A stretch of DNA of 64,000 nt from JAUASV01 sp047605685 (lineage in GTDB: Bacteria > Actinomycetota > Actinomycetes > Actinomycetales > Microbacteriaceae), in NCBI GenBank assembly GCA_047605685.1, contig JASGFF010000002.1, positions 12,936 to 76,935 on the forward strand, read 5' to 3'. Of the stretch, positions 8,396-17,429 are shown piece by piece (the stretch's first letter is position 1; each line of letters opens with the position of its first letter). The position numbers and the translations under genes are program-made. The notes under the pieces were generated by a model. It worked only from the letters and a program-made list of their open reading frames with translations. It was not told the DNA's origin and searched no databases.

Positions 8396-10126
8396 TCAGC
8401 CCTCCCCGGCGAGACCGGCGAGGCTGCGCCGCCGCTCGGCCTGCTCCGCGGGGTCGGGCACGGGCAACGAGGCGAGCAGCCGCCGGGTGTAGGGATGCCG
8501 CGGCGTGCCGAGCACCTCGGCGGCGGTGCCCTCCTCCACGAGCGCCCCGCGCAGCAGCACGCCGATGCGGTCGGCGAGCAGGTCGACGACGGCGAGGTCG
8601 TGGCTGATGAACAGCGCCGCGAAGCCGAGGCGCTCCTGCAGCTCGCGGAACAGCTCGAGCACGCGCGCCTGCACGCTCACGTCGAGGGCGCTCGTCGGCT
8701 CGTCGGCGATGAGCAGGCGCGGCTCGAGAGCGAGCGCACGGGCGAGGCTCACCCGCTGGCGCTGGCCGCCGGAGAGCTCGTGCGGGTAGCGGTCGCCGTA
8801 GCCGGCGGGCAGCTGCACGGAGCGCAGCAGCTCGTCGACGCGGTCGCGCGCCTGCTGGGCGGTGCGCGCCCGCCCGTGCACCACGAGCGGCTCGGCGACG
8901 CACTGCGCGATCGTCAGCAGCGGGTTGAAGCTCGTCGCCGGGTCCTGGAACACGAAGCCGATGTCGGCTCGGGCGGCACGGAAGCCCCGCTCGCGCAGGC
9001 CGAGCATCTCGTGGCCGAGCACCCGCAGCGAGCCGGACGAGATCGGCTGCAGTCCGGCGATGGCCCGGCCGATGGTGGTCTTGCCGGAGCCGGACTCGCC
9101 GACGAGCCCGAGCACCTCGCCGGGGGCGATCCGCAGGCTCACGCCGTCGACGGCCCGGAACGGCCGGCGGCCCAGACGACCGGGGTACTCGATGACGAGG
9201 TCCTCGGCGACGACGGCCGGCCCGACGGCAGCCGACCCGGCAGCGATCGGCCCGACGGCAGCCGACCCGGCGGCGGTCGGCCCGACGGCAGCCGACCCGG
9301 CGGCGGCATCCGGCCCGGCAGCGGCGCGCGCGCTCGTGCGGGCGCCGATCCGCGGCACCGCGGCGAGCAGGCTGCGGGTGTAGGCCGCCCGCGGCGCCGC
9401 GAACAGCTCGCGCACGCCCGCCTGCTCGACGATCTCGCCCTGGTACATCACGGCCACCCGGTCGGCGAGGTCGGCCACGACGCCCATGTTGTGGGTGATG
9501 ATGAGGATCGCGGTGCCGAAGTCCCGGGCGATGCGCCGCAGCAGCTCCAGGATCTCGGCCTGCACCGTCACATCCAGGGCGGTCGTCGGCTCGTCCGCCA
9601 CGATGAGGCCGGGCTCGAGCACGAGCGCCATGGCGATCACGATGCGCTGCTTCTGCCCGCCCGAGAACTGGTGCGGGTAGTGGTCGACGCGCTCTTGCGG
9701 GTCCGGGATGCCGACCTTGCCGAGGATCTCGATCGCCCTGGCCCTGGCCTGCGCCCGCGAGAGCCGGCCGTGGGCGCGCAGTCCCTGGGCGATCTGCCAG
9801 CCGACCGTGTACACCGGGTTGAGCGCCGTCGAGGGCTCCTGGAACACCATCGCCGCCCTGCGGCCGCGCAGCTCGCGCAGCCGCCGGCCGGACAGCGGCA
9901 GCACGTCGACGCCGTCGAGCAGCACCGCGCCGCGCGCCGTCGCCGTCGCCGGCAGCAGGCCGAGCACGGCCTTGCCGGTCACCGTCTTGCCGCTGCCCGA
10001 CTCCCCCACCACGGCGAGCACCTCGCCGGCACGCACCTCGAGGCTCACGCCGCGCACCGCGGCGACGTCGCCGCCGTCGCTCGCGAACGTGACCTCGAGG
10101 TCGCGGATCGCCAGCACCTCGGTCAT
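8396..10126 (-). CDS. Fused double ABC ATPase, DppD-DppF type, for peptide/nickel-type import
   Basis: A 576-residue protein with two full nucleotide-binding domains. Domain 1 (about residues 4-260) has GESGSGKT, FSGGQ, VADEPTTALDV and ITHN. Domain 2 (about 315-570) has GESGSGKTT, LSGGQ, IADEPTSALDV and ISHD. Both therefore look hydrolysis-competent and can power the two permeases alone. Between them is an Ala/Gly/Pro linker made of a repeated nine-residue unit (AAGSAAVGP-like) encoded by a 27-bp tandem repeat near 9219-9310. Its ATG overlaps the TGA of the upstream permease gene (ATGA), showing translational coupling. Confidence 0.9.
   Translation of the reverse strand: MTEVLAIRDLEVTFASDGGDVAAVRGVSLEVRAGEVLAVVGESGSGKTVTGKAVLGLLPATATARGAVLLDGVDVLPLSGRRLRELRGRRAAMVFQEPSTALNPVYTVGWQIAQGLRAHGRLSRAQARARAIEILGKVGIPDPQERVDHYPHQFSGGQKQRIVIAMALVLEPGLIVADEPTTALDVTVQAEILELLRRIARDFGTAILIITHNMGVVADLADRVAVMYQGEIVEQAGVRELFAAPRAAYTRSLLAAVPRIGARTSARAAAGPDAAAGSAAVGPTAAGSAAVGPIAAGSAAVGPAVVAEDLVIEYPGRLGRRPFRAVDGVSLRIAPGEVLGLVGESGSGKTTIGRAIAGLQPISSGSLRVLGHEMLGLRERGFRAARADIGFVFQDPATSFNPLLTIAQCVAEPLVVHGRARTAQQARDRVDELLRSVQLPAGYGDRYPHELSGGQRQRVSLARALALEPRLLIADEPTSALDVSVQARVLELFRELQERLGFAALFISHDLAVVDLLADRIGVLLRGALVEEGTAAEVLGTPRHPYTRRLLASLPVPDPAEQAERRRSLAGLAGEG
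9219..9310. repeat. 27-bp tandem repeat inside the double-ATPase linker
   Basis: Three to four copies of a 27-bp unit containing CCGACGGCAGCCGACCCGG lie in frame between the two ATPase domains. They encode AAGSAAVGP-type units. Copies differ by single bases (cagcgatcg versus cggcggtcg), so the array is not freshly duplicated throughout. Confidence 0.8.
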
Positions 10127-11181
10127 CGTCCGGCCTCCACCGCGTCGCCAGCCACCGCACCGCTGGCCGCCGTGTCGCTGGCCACCGTGTCGTCGAGGAT
10201 GGCGCCGCCCGGCGCGACGGCGACGTCCGCGGGTGGCGGGGCGGCGGCATCCGCTCGGCGCCGGGTGCGCAGCCGGGGGTCGGCGAGGTCGTTGAGGCTC
10301 TCGCCCACGAGCGTGATGCCCAGGATGACGAGCACGATCGCCGTGCCCGGGAAGATCGAGGTCCACCAGATGCCGGCCGTGACATCGGAGATCGAGCGGT
10401 TGAGGTCGTAGCCCCACTCCGCCGCAGCCGTCTGCTCGATGCCGAAGCCGAGAAAGCCGAGCGCGGCGAGCGTCGAGATCGCCTCGGCGGCGTTGAGGGT
10501 CGCGATGAGCGGCAGCGTGCGGGTGGCGTTGCGCAGCACGTGCCGGGTCATGATCTGCGGCGCGCGGGTGCCGATGACCTTCGCGGCGTCCACGAACGCC
10601 TCCGCCTTGATGCGGGCCGCCTCGGCGCGCACGACGCGGAAGTACTGCGGGATGTAGATGACCGTGATCGCGATCGCGGCGGCGAAGACGCCGCCCCACA
10701 GGCTCGACTGCCCGCCGGAGATGACGATCGCCGCGACGATGGCCAGCAGCAGCGAGGGGAAGGCGTAGACAGCGTCGGCGACCACGACGAGCACCCGGTC
10801 GATCCAGCCGCCGATGTAGCCGGAGACCAGGCCGAGCATCACGCCGAGCACGATGGAGAGCGCGACGGCGATCACGATCGTGGTGAGCGCGGTGCGGGCC
10901 CCCCAGATCACCCGGGAGAGCACGTCGAAGCCGCCGACCGTGGTGCCGAGCAGGTGCGCGGCGCTCGGCGGCTGCTGCGCACCGAAGGCGACACCGTCGG
11001 CGTCGCGCAGCTGGGCGAAGCCGTAGGGGGCGATGAGCGGCGCAAGGATCGCCACGAGCACGAAGGCGCCGGTGAGCACGAGACCGGCCACCAGCATCCC
11101 GCGCTGCACGCCCACGCTCTGACGCAGCTGGTGCACCACCGGGATGCGGGAGCGCGGCGACCTCCTCGACGCGGCGCCCAT
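10123..11181 (-). CDS. Peptide-type ABC transporter permease, DppC/OppC-like
   Basis: A 352-residue permease. A basic N-terminal stretch is followed by the OppC_N segment (LVLTGAFVLVAILAPLIAPYGFAQ) and a loop with LLGTTVGGFDVLSRVIWGARTAL. Five further helices carry the EAA-type coupling region near VDAAKVIGTRAPQIMTRHVL. The C-terminal tail is a long Ala/Val/Asp-rich cytoplasmic extension. Its ATG shares one base with the TGA of the DppB-like gene (TGATG), and its own TGA overlaps the ATPase start, so the genes are translated as a coupled series. Confidence 0.88.
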   Translation of the reverse strand: MGAASRRSPRSRIPVVHQLRQSVGVQRGMLVAGLVLTGAFVLVAILAPLIAPYGFAQLRDADGVAFGAQQPPSAAHLLGTTVGGFDVLSRVIWGARTALTTIVIAVALSIVLGVMLGLVSGYIGGWIDRVLVVVADAVYAFPSLLLAIVAAIVISGGQSSLWGGVFAAAIAITVIYIPQYFRVVRAEAARIKAEAFVDAAKVIGTRAPQIMTRHVLRNATRTLPLIATLNAAEAISTLAALGFLGFGIEQTAAAEWGYDLNRSISDVTAGIWWTSIFPGTAIVLVILGITLVGESLNDLADPRLRTRRRADAAAPPPADVAVAPGGAILDDTVASDTAASGAVAGDAVEAGR

Positions 11182-12263
11182 CAGTACCTCACCCTCGGGT
11201 CGATGAGTGCGGCGATCACGTCGACGATGAAGTTCGTCACCGCGACGATCACCGCGAGCAGCGCGACGATGCCCTGCACCGCCACGAAGTCGCGGGCGCC
11301 GAGGTAGTGGCCGAGCTGGTAGCCGAGGCCGCGCCACTCGAACGTGGTCTCGGTGAGGATCGCGCCGCCGAGCAGCATCGCGATCTGCAGGCCCATCACC
11401 GTGATCACCGGGATGAGCGCGGGCTTGAAGGCGTTGCGGGTCACCAGCCGCAGCTCGGTCACGCCGCGCGAGCGTGCCGCGTCGATGTAGTCGCGCGAGA
11501 GCGTGCCGATCACGTTGGTGCGCACCAGGCGCAGGAACACGCCCGCGGTGAGCAGGCCGAGCGCGAGCGCGGGCAGCACGGCGTGCTCCAGCAGGTCGGC
11601 GACATCCGTCCAACTGCCCAGTCGGATCGCGTCGAGCAGGTAGATGCCGGTGGGGTTCGTGATCGACTGCATGTCGATCTCGGTGCGCGTGGACGCCCGA
11701 CCGGCGACCGGCAGCACGCCGAGCCACACCGAGAACACCAGCTTCAGCAGCAGGCCGACGAAGAACACCGGCGTGGCGTACCAGAGGATCGCGAGCACCC
11801 GCAGCACGGCGTCGGGCCAGCGGTCGCGCAGCCGGCCGGCGAGCAGGCCGAGCGGAACGCCCACGACAACCGCGACGAAGACGGCGTAGACGGCCAGCTC
11901 GAGCGTCGCCCCGCCGTACTCGAGGAGCAGCTGGCCGATCGGGGTGCCGTCGGTGAGCGCGGTGCCGAAGTCGCCGCGGGCGATCTGGCCGAGGTACTCG
12001 ACGTACTGCAGCAGGATCGGCCGGTCGTAGCCGGCAGCGTGGATGCGGCGGGCGAGCTCGTCCGCGGCCAGGCGACCGCCCTGCGAGGCGGTGATCGGGT
12101 CGCCGGTGAGCCGCATGAGGAAGAACACCATCGTCACGAGGATGAACACCGTGGGGATGATGAGCAGGAAGCGCACGACCAGGTAGCGCCACAGCCCGCC
12201 GCCGGCGGAGCGCGAGCGACGACGCGGGGCCGAGGCCGGCGCCTGGGCTGCACTCGAGCTCAC
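11181..12263 (-). CDS. Peptide-type ABC transporter permease, DppB/OppB-like
   Basis: A 360-residue permease with the usual order: N-terminal helix (VVRFLLIIPTVFILVTMVFFLMRL), a long external loop with GDPITASQGG and the RPILLQYVEYLGQIARGDFG signature of DppB proteins, then five more helices. The coupling loop contains RDYIDAARSRGVTELRLVTRNAF. An Ala/Ser/Arg-rich tail of about 25 residues precedes helix 1. It forms the import channel with the DppC-like subunit. A 110-base gap containing a strong hairpin separates it from the binding-protein gene. Confidence 0.9.
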   Translation of the reverse strand: MSSSAAQAPASAPRRRSRSAGGGLWRYLVVRFLLIIPTVFILVTMVFFLMRLTGDPITASQGGRLAADELARRIHAAGYDRPILLQYVEYLGQIARGDFGTALTDGTPIGQLLLEYGGATLELAVYAVFVAVVVGVPLGLLAGRLRDRWPDAVLRVLAILWYATPVFFVGLLLKLVFSVWLGVLPVAGRASTRTEIDMQSITNPTGIYLLDAIRLGSWTDVADLLEHAVLPALALGLLTAGVFLRLVRTNVIGTLSRDYIDAARSRGVTELRLVTRNAFKPALIPVITVMGLQIAMLLGGAILTETTFEWRGLGYQLGHYLGARDFVAVQGIVALLAVIVAVTNFIVDVIAALIDPRVRY

Positions 12264-12330
12264 GGTCAGGGCCTTTCATGACGGGCGCCGACGGGCGCCT
12301 TCCCAGCGTAGGCGATCGGGTGCGGACGGC

Positions 12331-12362
12331 GGTCGGGGCGGCGCCTGCGCACCGCCCCGACC
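12331..12362 (-). terminator. GC-rich hairpin between binding protein and permease genes
   Basis: GGTCGGGGCGG (12331-12341) and CCGCCCCGACC (12352-12362) form a perfect 11-bp stem with a 10-base loop. It starts 12 bases after the stop of the binding-protein gene and has no T tract. In binding-protein-dependent operons such hairpins often stabilise the upstream message or cause partial termination, so that binding protein exceeds permease. That function is inferred here. Confidence 0.6.
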
Positions 12363-12373
12363 GCCCGCCGGCC

Positions 12374-14038
12374 TCAGCTCTTCGAGACGAAGCCGTAACG
12401 GAACTTGAACGAGGCGTCGAGGGTGACGCCCGAGATGTCCGTGCCGGTCACCGCCACCTGGGAGCCCTGCAGCAGCGGCAGCGTCGGCAGCTGGGCCGCG
12501 ACATCCTCCTGGGTCTTCTCGATGGCCTCCTCGCGGGCGTCCGCGTCGGTCGTCGTGTACTCGGTCACGAGGTCCTCCTGCACGGTCGCGTCGTCGAAGT
12601 GGTTGCCGAGGAAGTTGTCCTCCGAGAAGAACGGGGTCAGGTAGTTGTCGGCGTCGGAGAAGTCCGGGAACCAGCCGAGCTGGTAGGCCGGATAGGCGTC
12701 CTGGGTGCGCTCCTGCGAGTAGGTGGCGTACTCGGTCGACTGCAGGTCGACGGTGAACAGGCCGCTCGACTCGAGCTGCTCCTTGATCGCCGCGTACTCG
12801 TCCGCGCTCGACGGGCCGTAGTGGCCGTCGGAGACGTACTGCAGCTTGAGGTCGATCGGGGTGTCCACGCCCGCGGCCTCGAGCGTCGCGGCCGCCTTGT
12901 CGGCGTCGGGTCCGCCGTCGCCGTCGCCGTAGAGGTCCTCGAGCACGGTGGTGGCTCCGGTGAGTCCGTCGGGCACGTAGGAGTACAGCGGCGTGTAGGT
13001 GTCCTTGTACACGTCGGTGGCGATGGCCTCGCGGTCGATGAGGTCGGCGGCGGCCTGGCGCACGGCGAGGGCCTTGTCGGCGTCCGCGTCATCCGTGTCG
13101 GTGCCGTAGGGCTGGGTGGCGAAGTTGAACACGATGTAGCGGATCTCGCCGCCGGGACCGTCGACCACGTTCACGCTGTCGTCCGAGCGCAGGTCCTCGA
13201 TGTCGGTGGCCGAGAGGCTGCGGAACGCCACGTCGATGTTGCCCTGCTGCACGTCGAGCTTGAGGTTCGACGAGTCGGTGTAGTACTTGAGCGTCACCGA
13301 CGTCGTCTGCGCCGCGCCGAGCAGCCCCTCGTAGCCGTCGTAGGCCTCGAACTGCACGAGCTTGTTCAGGTCATAGTCGGTGATCGTGTACTGCCCGGCG
13401 AAGGCGTTCGCGGCCACGATGTCGGCGTCGGAGGTGATCGAGTCGGCCGAGAACACCTCCTCGTCGACGATCGGCCCGGCGGGGCTCGAGAGCACCTGCT
13501 CGAACGTCTGGTCGTTCGCGGACTTGAGGTGGAAGTCGACGGTCAGGTCGTCGGGCGCGTCGACGCTGTCGAGGTTCGCCAGCAGCGAGCTCGGGCCGTT
13601 GCCGTTGTCCGCGCCGCTGGCACCGATGGTGAGCTGACGCTGGAACGTGAACACGACGTCGCTGGAGGTCAGGTCGTCGCCGTTGGCCCACTTGAGCCCG
13701 GACTTCAGAGTGACCTCGAACGTCGTCGGGTCGGTGAACTCGCCGGACTCGGCGATGTCGGGCTCGACGTCGGGCGATCCCGCGGGTGTGTTGAACAGGA
13801 ACGGGAAAACCTGGTTCATGATCGCGAAGGAGCCGTTGTCGTAGCTGCCCGCGGGATCGAGGAACGTCACCGTGTCGGTGGTCCCGATGATGATGCTGTC
13901 GTCGTCGGACGAGTCGTCGCCCGAGGTCGTCGCGCAGCCCGCCAGCACGAGCGCGACGCCCGAGATGCCGGCGACGACCGCGAGGGCGCGCCGTGATGCG
14001 AGCACGGGTATGAGCCGGGATGTGAGCACGGATGCCAT
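12374..14038 (-). CDS. Extracellular solute-binding lipoprotein, SBP_bac_5 (peptide/oligopeptide) family
   Basis: A 554-residue lipoprotein. The signal peptide ends in LVLAGC, with Cys35 as the lipidation site, followed by a Ser/Asp-rich tether. The mature part has family-5 features: PDVEPDIAES near the start, TFEVTLKSGLKWANGDDLTSSDVVFTFQR, and a C-terminal YPAYQLGWFPDFSDADNYL region. It captures a peptide or similar ligand for the downstream permeases. It is the first gene of the operon, with GAGGAAGAGG upstream as ribosome binding site. The tether and loops are very rich in Asp. Confidence 0.9.
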   Translation of the reverse strand: MASVLTSRLIPVLASRRALAVVAGISGVALVLAGCATTSGDDSSDDDSIIIGTTDTVTFLDPAGSYDNGSFAIMNQVFPFLFNTPAGSPDVEPDIAESGEFTDPTTFEVTLKSGLKWANGDDLTSSDVVFTFQRQLTIGASGADNGNGPSSLLANLDSVDAPDDLTVDFHLKSANDQTFEQVLSSPAGPIVDEEVFSADSITSDADIVAANAFAGQYTITDYDLNKLVQFEAYDGYEGLLGAAQTTSVTLKYYTDSSNLKLDVQQGNIDVAFRSLSATDIEDLRSDDSVNVVDGPGGEIRYIVFNFATQPYGTDTDDADADKALAVRQAAADLIDREAIATDVYKDTYTPLYSYVPDGLTGATTVLEDLYGDGDGGPDADKAAATLEAAGVDTPIDLKLQYVSDGHYGPSSADEYAAIKEQLESSGLFTVDLQSTEYATYSQERTQDAYPAYQLGWFPDFSDADNYLTPFFSEDNFLGNHFDDATVQEDLVTEYTTTDADAREEAIEKTQEDVAAQLPTLPLLQGSQVAVTGTDISGVTLDASFKFRYGFVSKS

Positions 14039-14140
14039 GTCCGCTACCTCTTCCTCTTTGTCTGATCCGGACGCACGGGGCCCCGGGATGCTGTGGCTTC
14101 CGGTCTAGCAGAGCGGTGCTCGCACCCGGGCTCAGATGAC

Positions 14141-14165
14141 GGATGTTTACCCAAGCGCAACATCC
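14141..14165. promoter_or_regulatory. Inverted repeat upstream of the peptide importer operon
   Basis: GGATGTT (14141-14147) and AACATCC (14159-14165) are perfect inverted 7-bp arms, 11 bases apart, about 100 bases upstream of the binding-protein start and just after the dnaG stop region. It may be an operator or the dnaG terminator region; there is no T tract. Confidence 0.35.
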
Positions 14166-14217
14166 GCGCCTCGCGCGGGCCCGCCACCGGGCGCGGCGTC
14201 CCGCGGCCGTTGCCCTT

Positions 14218-16083
14218 CTATTCCTCGCGCAGCGAGCGGCGCGAGGCCTCGATGTCGACGAGCTCACGCTGCAGCTCGCGGTAGCGCTCGGGGTCGGCGG
14301 CGGCGTCCGTGCGCTGCAGCGCCCCGACCAGGTCGCGCTTGCGACGGAACAGCTCGCGGTCGACGACGTCCGCGACGAGCCGGCGGGCGTAGCCGGCGAT
14401 GCGGTCCTCGCTCGCCGGCAGCGGCGCGACGGCGAGCTGCTGCGCGAGGGCCGCATAGCCGCCGGGCACCTCCTCGACGATCGTGCGCACCCAGTCCGGC
14501 CGCTGGAGGGCGTCGAGGTGCAGGCCGATCGCGTCCCGGATCGCCGCGAGCGGCTCCCGGACGAAGCGCACCGTCAGCAGCCGGCCGATGAGCTCGGCGC
14601 CGACGTCGGCGGGCCGCTGCAGCACCGCCATGAGCGCGTCGCGCTCGGCGCGCGTCTCCGGGTCGTTCGGCAGGCTCGCGAGCGACACCTCGGCGGGGCG
14701 CGGCTGCTGATCCGGCGGCTCCGGCTCGGCAGCGCCACGGCGCCGACCCCCGCCCGCGGGCGGTCGGGCCAGGTAGCGGCGCACGTCGAGCGGGTCGACG
14801 CCGGTCCACTTCGCGATCTCGCGCGCATAGCCCTCGCGCAGCGCGGCGTCCCGGATGCCGGCGATGATCGGCGCCGAGGCGCGGATGGCCGCCGCCCGGC
14901 CCTCGGCGGTCTCCAGGTCGTGCCGGTCCAGCTCCCGGCGGATCATGAACTCGAACATCGGCTTGCGGCCGCGCACCAGCCGGCGCACCGCCTCGTCGCC
15001 GCGCTCGAGCCGCAGGTCGCAGGGGTCCAGGCCGTCGGGGGCGACGGCCACGAACGTCTGCGCGGCGAAGCGCTGCTCCTCGGCGAAGGCGCGCTGGGCC
15101 GCCTTCTGGCCGGCCTCGTCCGGGTCGAACGTGAACACCACCTCGCCGGTCGCCGCGACGTTGGGGTTGTCGGCGTCGCCGAGCAGACGGCGGATGACCT
15201 TGATGTGCTCGACGCCGAAGGCGGTGCCGCAGGTCGCGACGGCCGTCGTCACGCCGGCGAGGTGGCAGGCCATGACATCCGTGTAGCCCTCGACGATCAC
15301 CACCTGCTTGCCGCGCGCGATGTCCCGCCGGGCCAGGTCGAGGCCGTAGAGCACCTGGCTCTTCTTGTAGACGGCGGTCTCGGGCGTGTTGAGGTACTTC
15401 GGGCCGGTGTCGGCCTCGAGCAGACGGCGGGCGCCGAAGCCGAGCGTCGCACCGGTGACATCCCGGATCGGCCAGACCAGCCGGGAGCGGAACCGGTCGT
15501 AGAGCTCACCCCGCTCGCCGCGGCCGACGAGGCCGGCGGCGGTGAGCTCCTCGGCGCTGAAGCCCTGCCGGCCGAGCTCCGCCGCGAGCGCGCCGCCGCG
15601 CGGCGCGAAGCCGATGCCGAAGCGCTGCGCGGCGGCCGGGTCGAAGCCACGCTCGCCGAGGAAGCGGCGGCCGGGCTCCGCCTCGGGGCCGCCGAGCTGC
15701 CGGGCGAAGAACTCCTCGGCGGCGGCGTTCGCGGCCAGCAGCCGGGCCCGGTTGCCGTGGTCGCTCGCCTGGCCGCCATCCTCGTAGTGCAGCTCGTAGC
15801 CGAGCCGCGCGGCGAGCCGCTCGACGGCCTCGGAGAACGTCAACTGGTCCACCTTCTGCAGGAACGTGAACACGTCGCCGCCCTCGCCGCAGCCGAAGCA
15901 GTGGTAGAAGCCCACCTGGGGGCGCACATGGAAGCTCGGGCTGCGCTCGTCGTGGAAGGGGCAGAGCCCCTTGAACGAGCCGCCGCCGGCGCTCTTGAGC
16001 GTCACCTGCTCGCCGATGACGTCGGCGATGTTGGTGCGCGAGCGGACCTCGTCGATGTCGCTGCGTCGGATGAGGCCGGGCAC
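14218..16083 (-). CDS. dnaG: DNA primase
   Basis: A 621-residue primase that makes RNA primers for replication. The N-terminal CHC2 zinc domain has CPFH and CFGC ligands at about residues 40-65. The catalytic core has the GARRLLEADTGPKYLNTPET basic segment and the TOPRIM motifs VIVEGYTDVMA and FTFDPDEAGQKAA with the metal-binding acidic residues. The C-terminal helicase-interacting part is alpha-helical. The start is a GTG with AGGA upstream; the protein begins MPGLIRRSDIDEV as in other primases. It lies in the conserved order dus-dgt-dnaG on one strand. Confidence 0.95.
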   Translation of the reverse strand: MPGLIRRSDIDEVRSRTNIADVIGEQVTLKSAGGGSFKGLCPFHDERSPSFHVRPQVGFYHCFGCGEGGDVFTFLQKVDQLTFSEAVERLAARLGYELHYEDGGQASDHGNRARLLAANAAAEEFFARQLGGPEAEPGRRFLGERGFDPAAAQRFGIGFAPRGGALAAELGRQGFSAEELTAAGLVGRGERGELYDRFRSRLVWPIRDVTGATLGFGARRLLEADTGPKYLNTPETAVYKKSQVLYGLDLARRDIARGKQVVIVEGYTDVMACHLAGVTTAVATCGTAFGVEHIKVIRRLLGDADNPNVAATGEVVFTFDPDEAGQKAAQRAFAEEQRFAAQTFVAVAPDGLDPCDLRLERGDEAVRRLVRGRKPMFEFMIRRELDRHDLETAEGRAAAIRASAPIIAGIRDAALREGYAREIAKWTGVDPLDVRRYLARPPAGGGRRRGAAEPEPPDQQPRPAEVSLASLPNDPETRAERDALMAVLQRPADVGAELIGRLLTVRFVREPLAAIRDAIGLHLDALQRPDWVRTIVEEVPGGYAALAQQLAVAPLPASEDRIAGYARRLVADVVDRELFRRKRDLVGALQRTDAAADPERYRELQRELVDIEASRRSLREE

Positions 16084-16180
16084 GCCAGAATCCTACGGTC
16101 CGGCCGGCCGGCGCCGCGGGCGCCCCTCCTCACGGGCCCGTGGTCGGCGACCGAGACCCGAGCGCCGAGGCCCCGCCGAT

Positions 16181-17422
16181 TCAGCCGGCCAGGCGGGCGT
16201 GCCAGGCGGTGGCGGACTGGTCGGTGAGCGAGGCCACCTGATCGACGACGACGCGCTTGCGCGCCGCGTCGTCGGCCGCCTGCTCCCAGTCGACGGCGAA
16301 CACGGAGTCGAGGTCGCGGCCCTCGCGCTGCAGCAGCGCGTCGGCCAGGTGGGTGAGCACCGCCCGCTGCTCGGCGTAGATCGGCTGCCGCGCATTGGTC
16401 GACATCACGTTCGCCGCGACGATGCCCTTGAGCACGGCGATCTCCGCGCGGGTGTCCTCGGGCACGACGACGTCGGCGGCGAAGCGGGTGAGCGCCCGGC
16501 GCGGATGCTCCCGCCGGGTGGCGTGCACGGCCGCGTGCGCGAAGCGGCCGATGAGCTGCGAGGTGAGGTTCTTGAGCCGGGCCAGGTCGACGCGGGTGCC
16601 GTCCCAGCCCTCCAGCCAGTCCGGCAGGCGCTCCAGCCGGTCGAAGGCCGCGGCGAGGGCGTCGTGGCCGAGCTCGCCGCCGATCCACGCGACCATGCTC
16701 GTCACGAGAGCGTCGTGGTCGACGCGACTGCCGAGCGCCCGCACGTCCAGGTATCCCGAGACGACGGCATCCTCGAAGTCGTGCGCCGAGTAGGCGATGT
16801 CGTCGGCCAGGTCCATCACCTGCGCCTCGATGCACAGCCGCCGATCCGGGGCGCCCTCGCGCATCCACCGGAACACCGGCTCGTCGTCGGCGTAGACGCC
16901 GAACTTGCGGCGGCCGCTCGGGTCGCCGACGCTCGTGGCCTGCGGCCAGGGGTACTTGCAGGCGGCGTCGAGGCTCGCCCGGGTGAGGTTGAGGCCGTAG
17001 CTGCGGCCGTCGGGGCCGAACACCTTGGGCTCGATGCGGGTGAGCACCCGCAGGTTCTGCGCGTTGCCCTCGAAGCCGCCGATGTCCTCGGCCCAGGCGT
17101 TGAGGGCGCGCTCGCCGTTGTGCCCGAAGGGCGGATGGCCGATGTCGTGCGCCAGGCAGGCGGTCTCGGCGACGTCCGGGTCCAGGCCGAGCGCCCCGCC
17201 GATCTCATGGCCGATCTGGGCGACCTCGAGCGAGTGCGTCAGCCGGGTGCGGGCGAAGTCGAGCCCCTGGGTGGGGCTGAGCACCTGTGTCTTCGCGGCG
17301 AGCCGCCGCAGCGCGCTGGAGTGCAGCAGCCGCGCCCGGTCGCGGGCGAAGTCACTGCGCGGGTTGCGGTGCTCCTCGGGCAGCCAGCGCTCGGCGTCGG
17401 CACCGCCGTAGCCGGCGCTCAT
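16181..17422 (-). CDS. dgt: Deoxyguanosinetriphosphate triphosphohydrolase-like protein (HD domain)
   Basis: A 413-residue HD-superfamily enzyme that removes triphosphate from dNTPs. Metal-binding motifs are visible: TRLTHSLEVAQIG (first His) and HDIGHPPFGHNGE (HD pair), with a later Asp in DLADDIAYSAHDFED. I start it at the ATG at 17422 (MSAGYGGADAERW), which lies only a few bases after the dus stop and gives the family's usual N-terminus; the longer frame overlaps the dus gene. It sits between dus and dnaG, an arrangement common in actinobacteria. Confidence 0.9.
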   Translation of the reverse strand: MSAGYGGADAERWLPEEHRNPRSDFARDRARLLHSSALRRLAAKTQVLSPTQGLDFARTRLTHSLEVAQIGHEIGGALGLDPDVAETACLAHDIGHPPFGHNGERALNAWAEDIGGFEGNAQNLRVLTRIEPKVFGPDGRSYGLNLTRASLDAACKYPWPQATSVGDPSGRRKFGVYADDEPVFRWMREGAPDRRLCIEAQVMDLADDIAYSAHDFEDAVVSGYLDVRALGSRVDHDALVTSMVAWIGGELGHDALAAAFDRLERLPDWLEGWDGTRVDLARLKNLTSQLIGRFAHAAVHATRREHPRRALTRFAADVVVPEDTRAEIAVLKGIVAANVMSTNARQPIYAEQRAVLTHLADALLQREGRDLDSVFAVDWEQAADDAARKRVVVDQVASLTDQSATAWHARLAG

Positions 17423-17429
17423 CCGCGGC

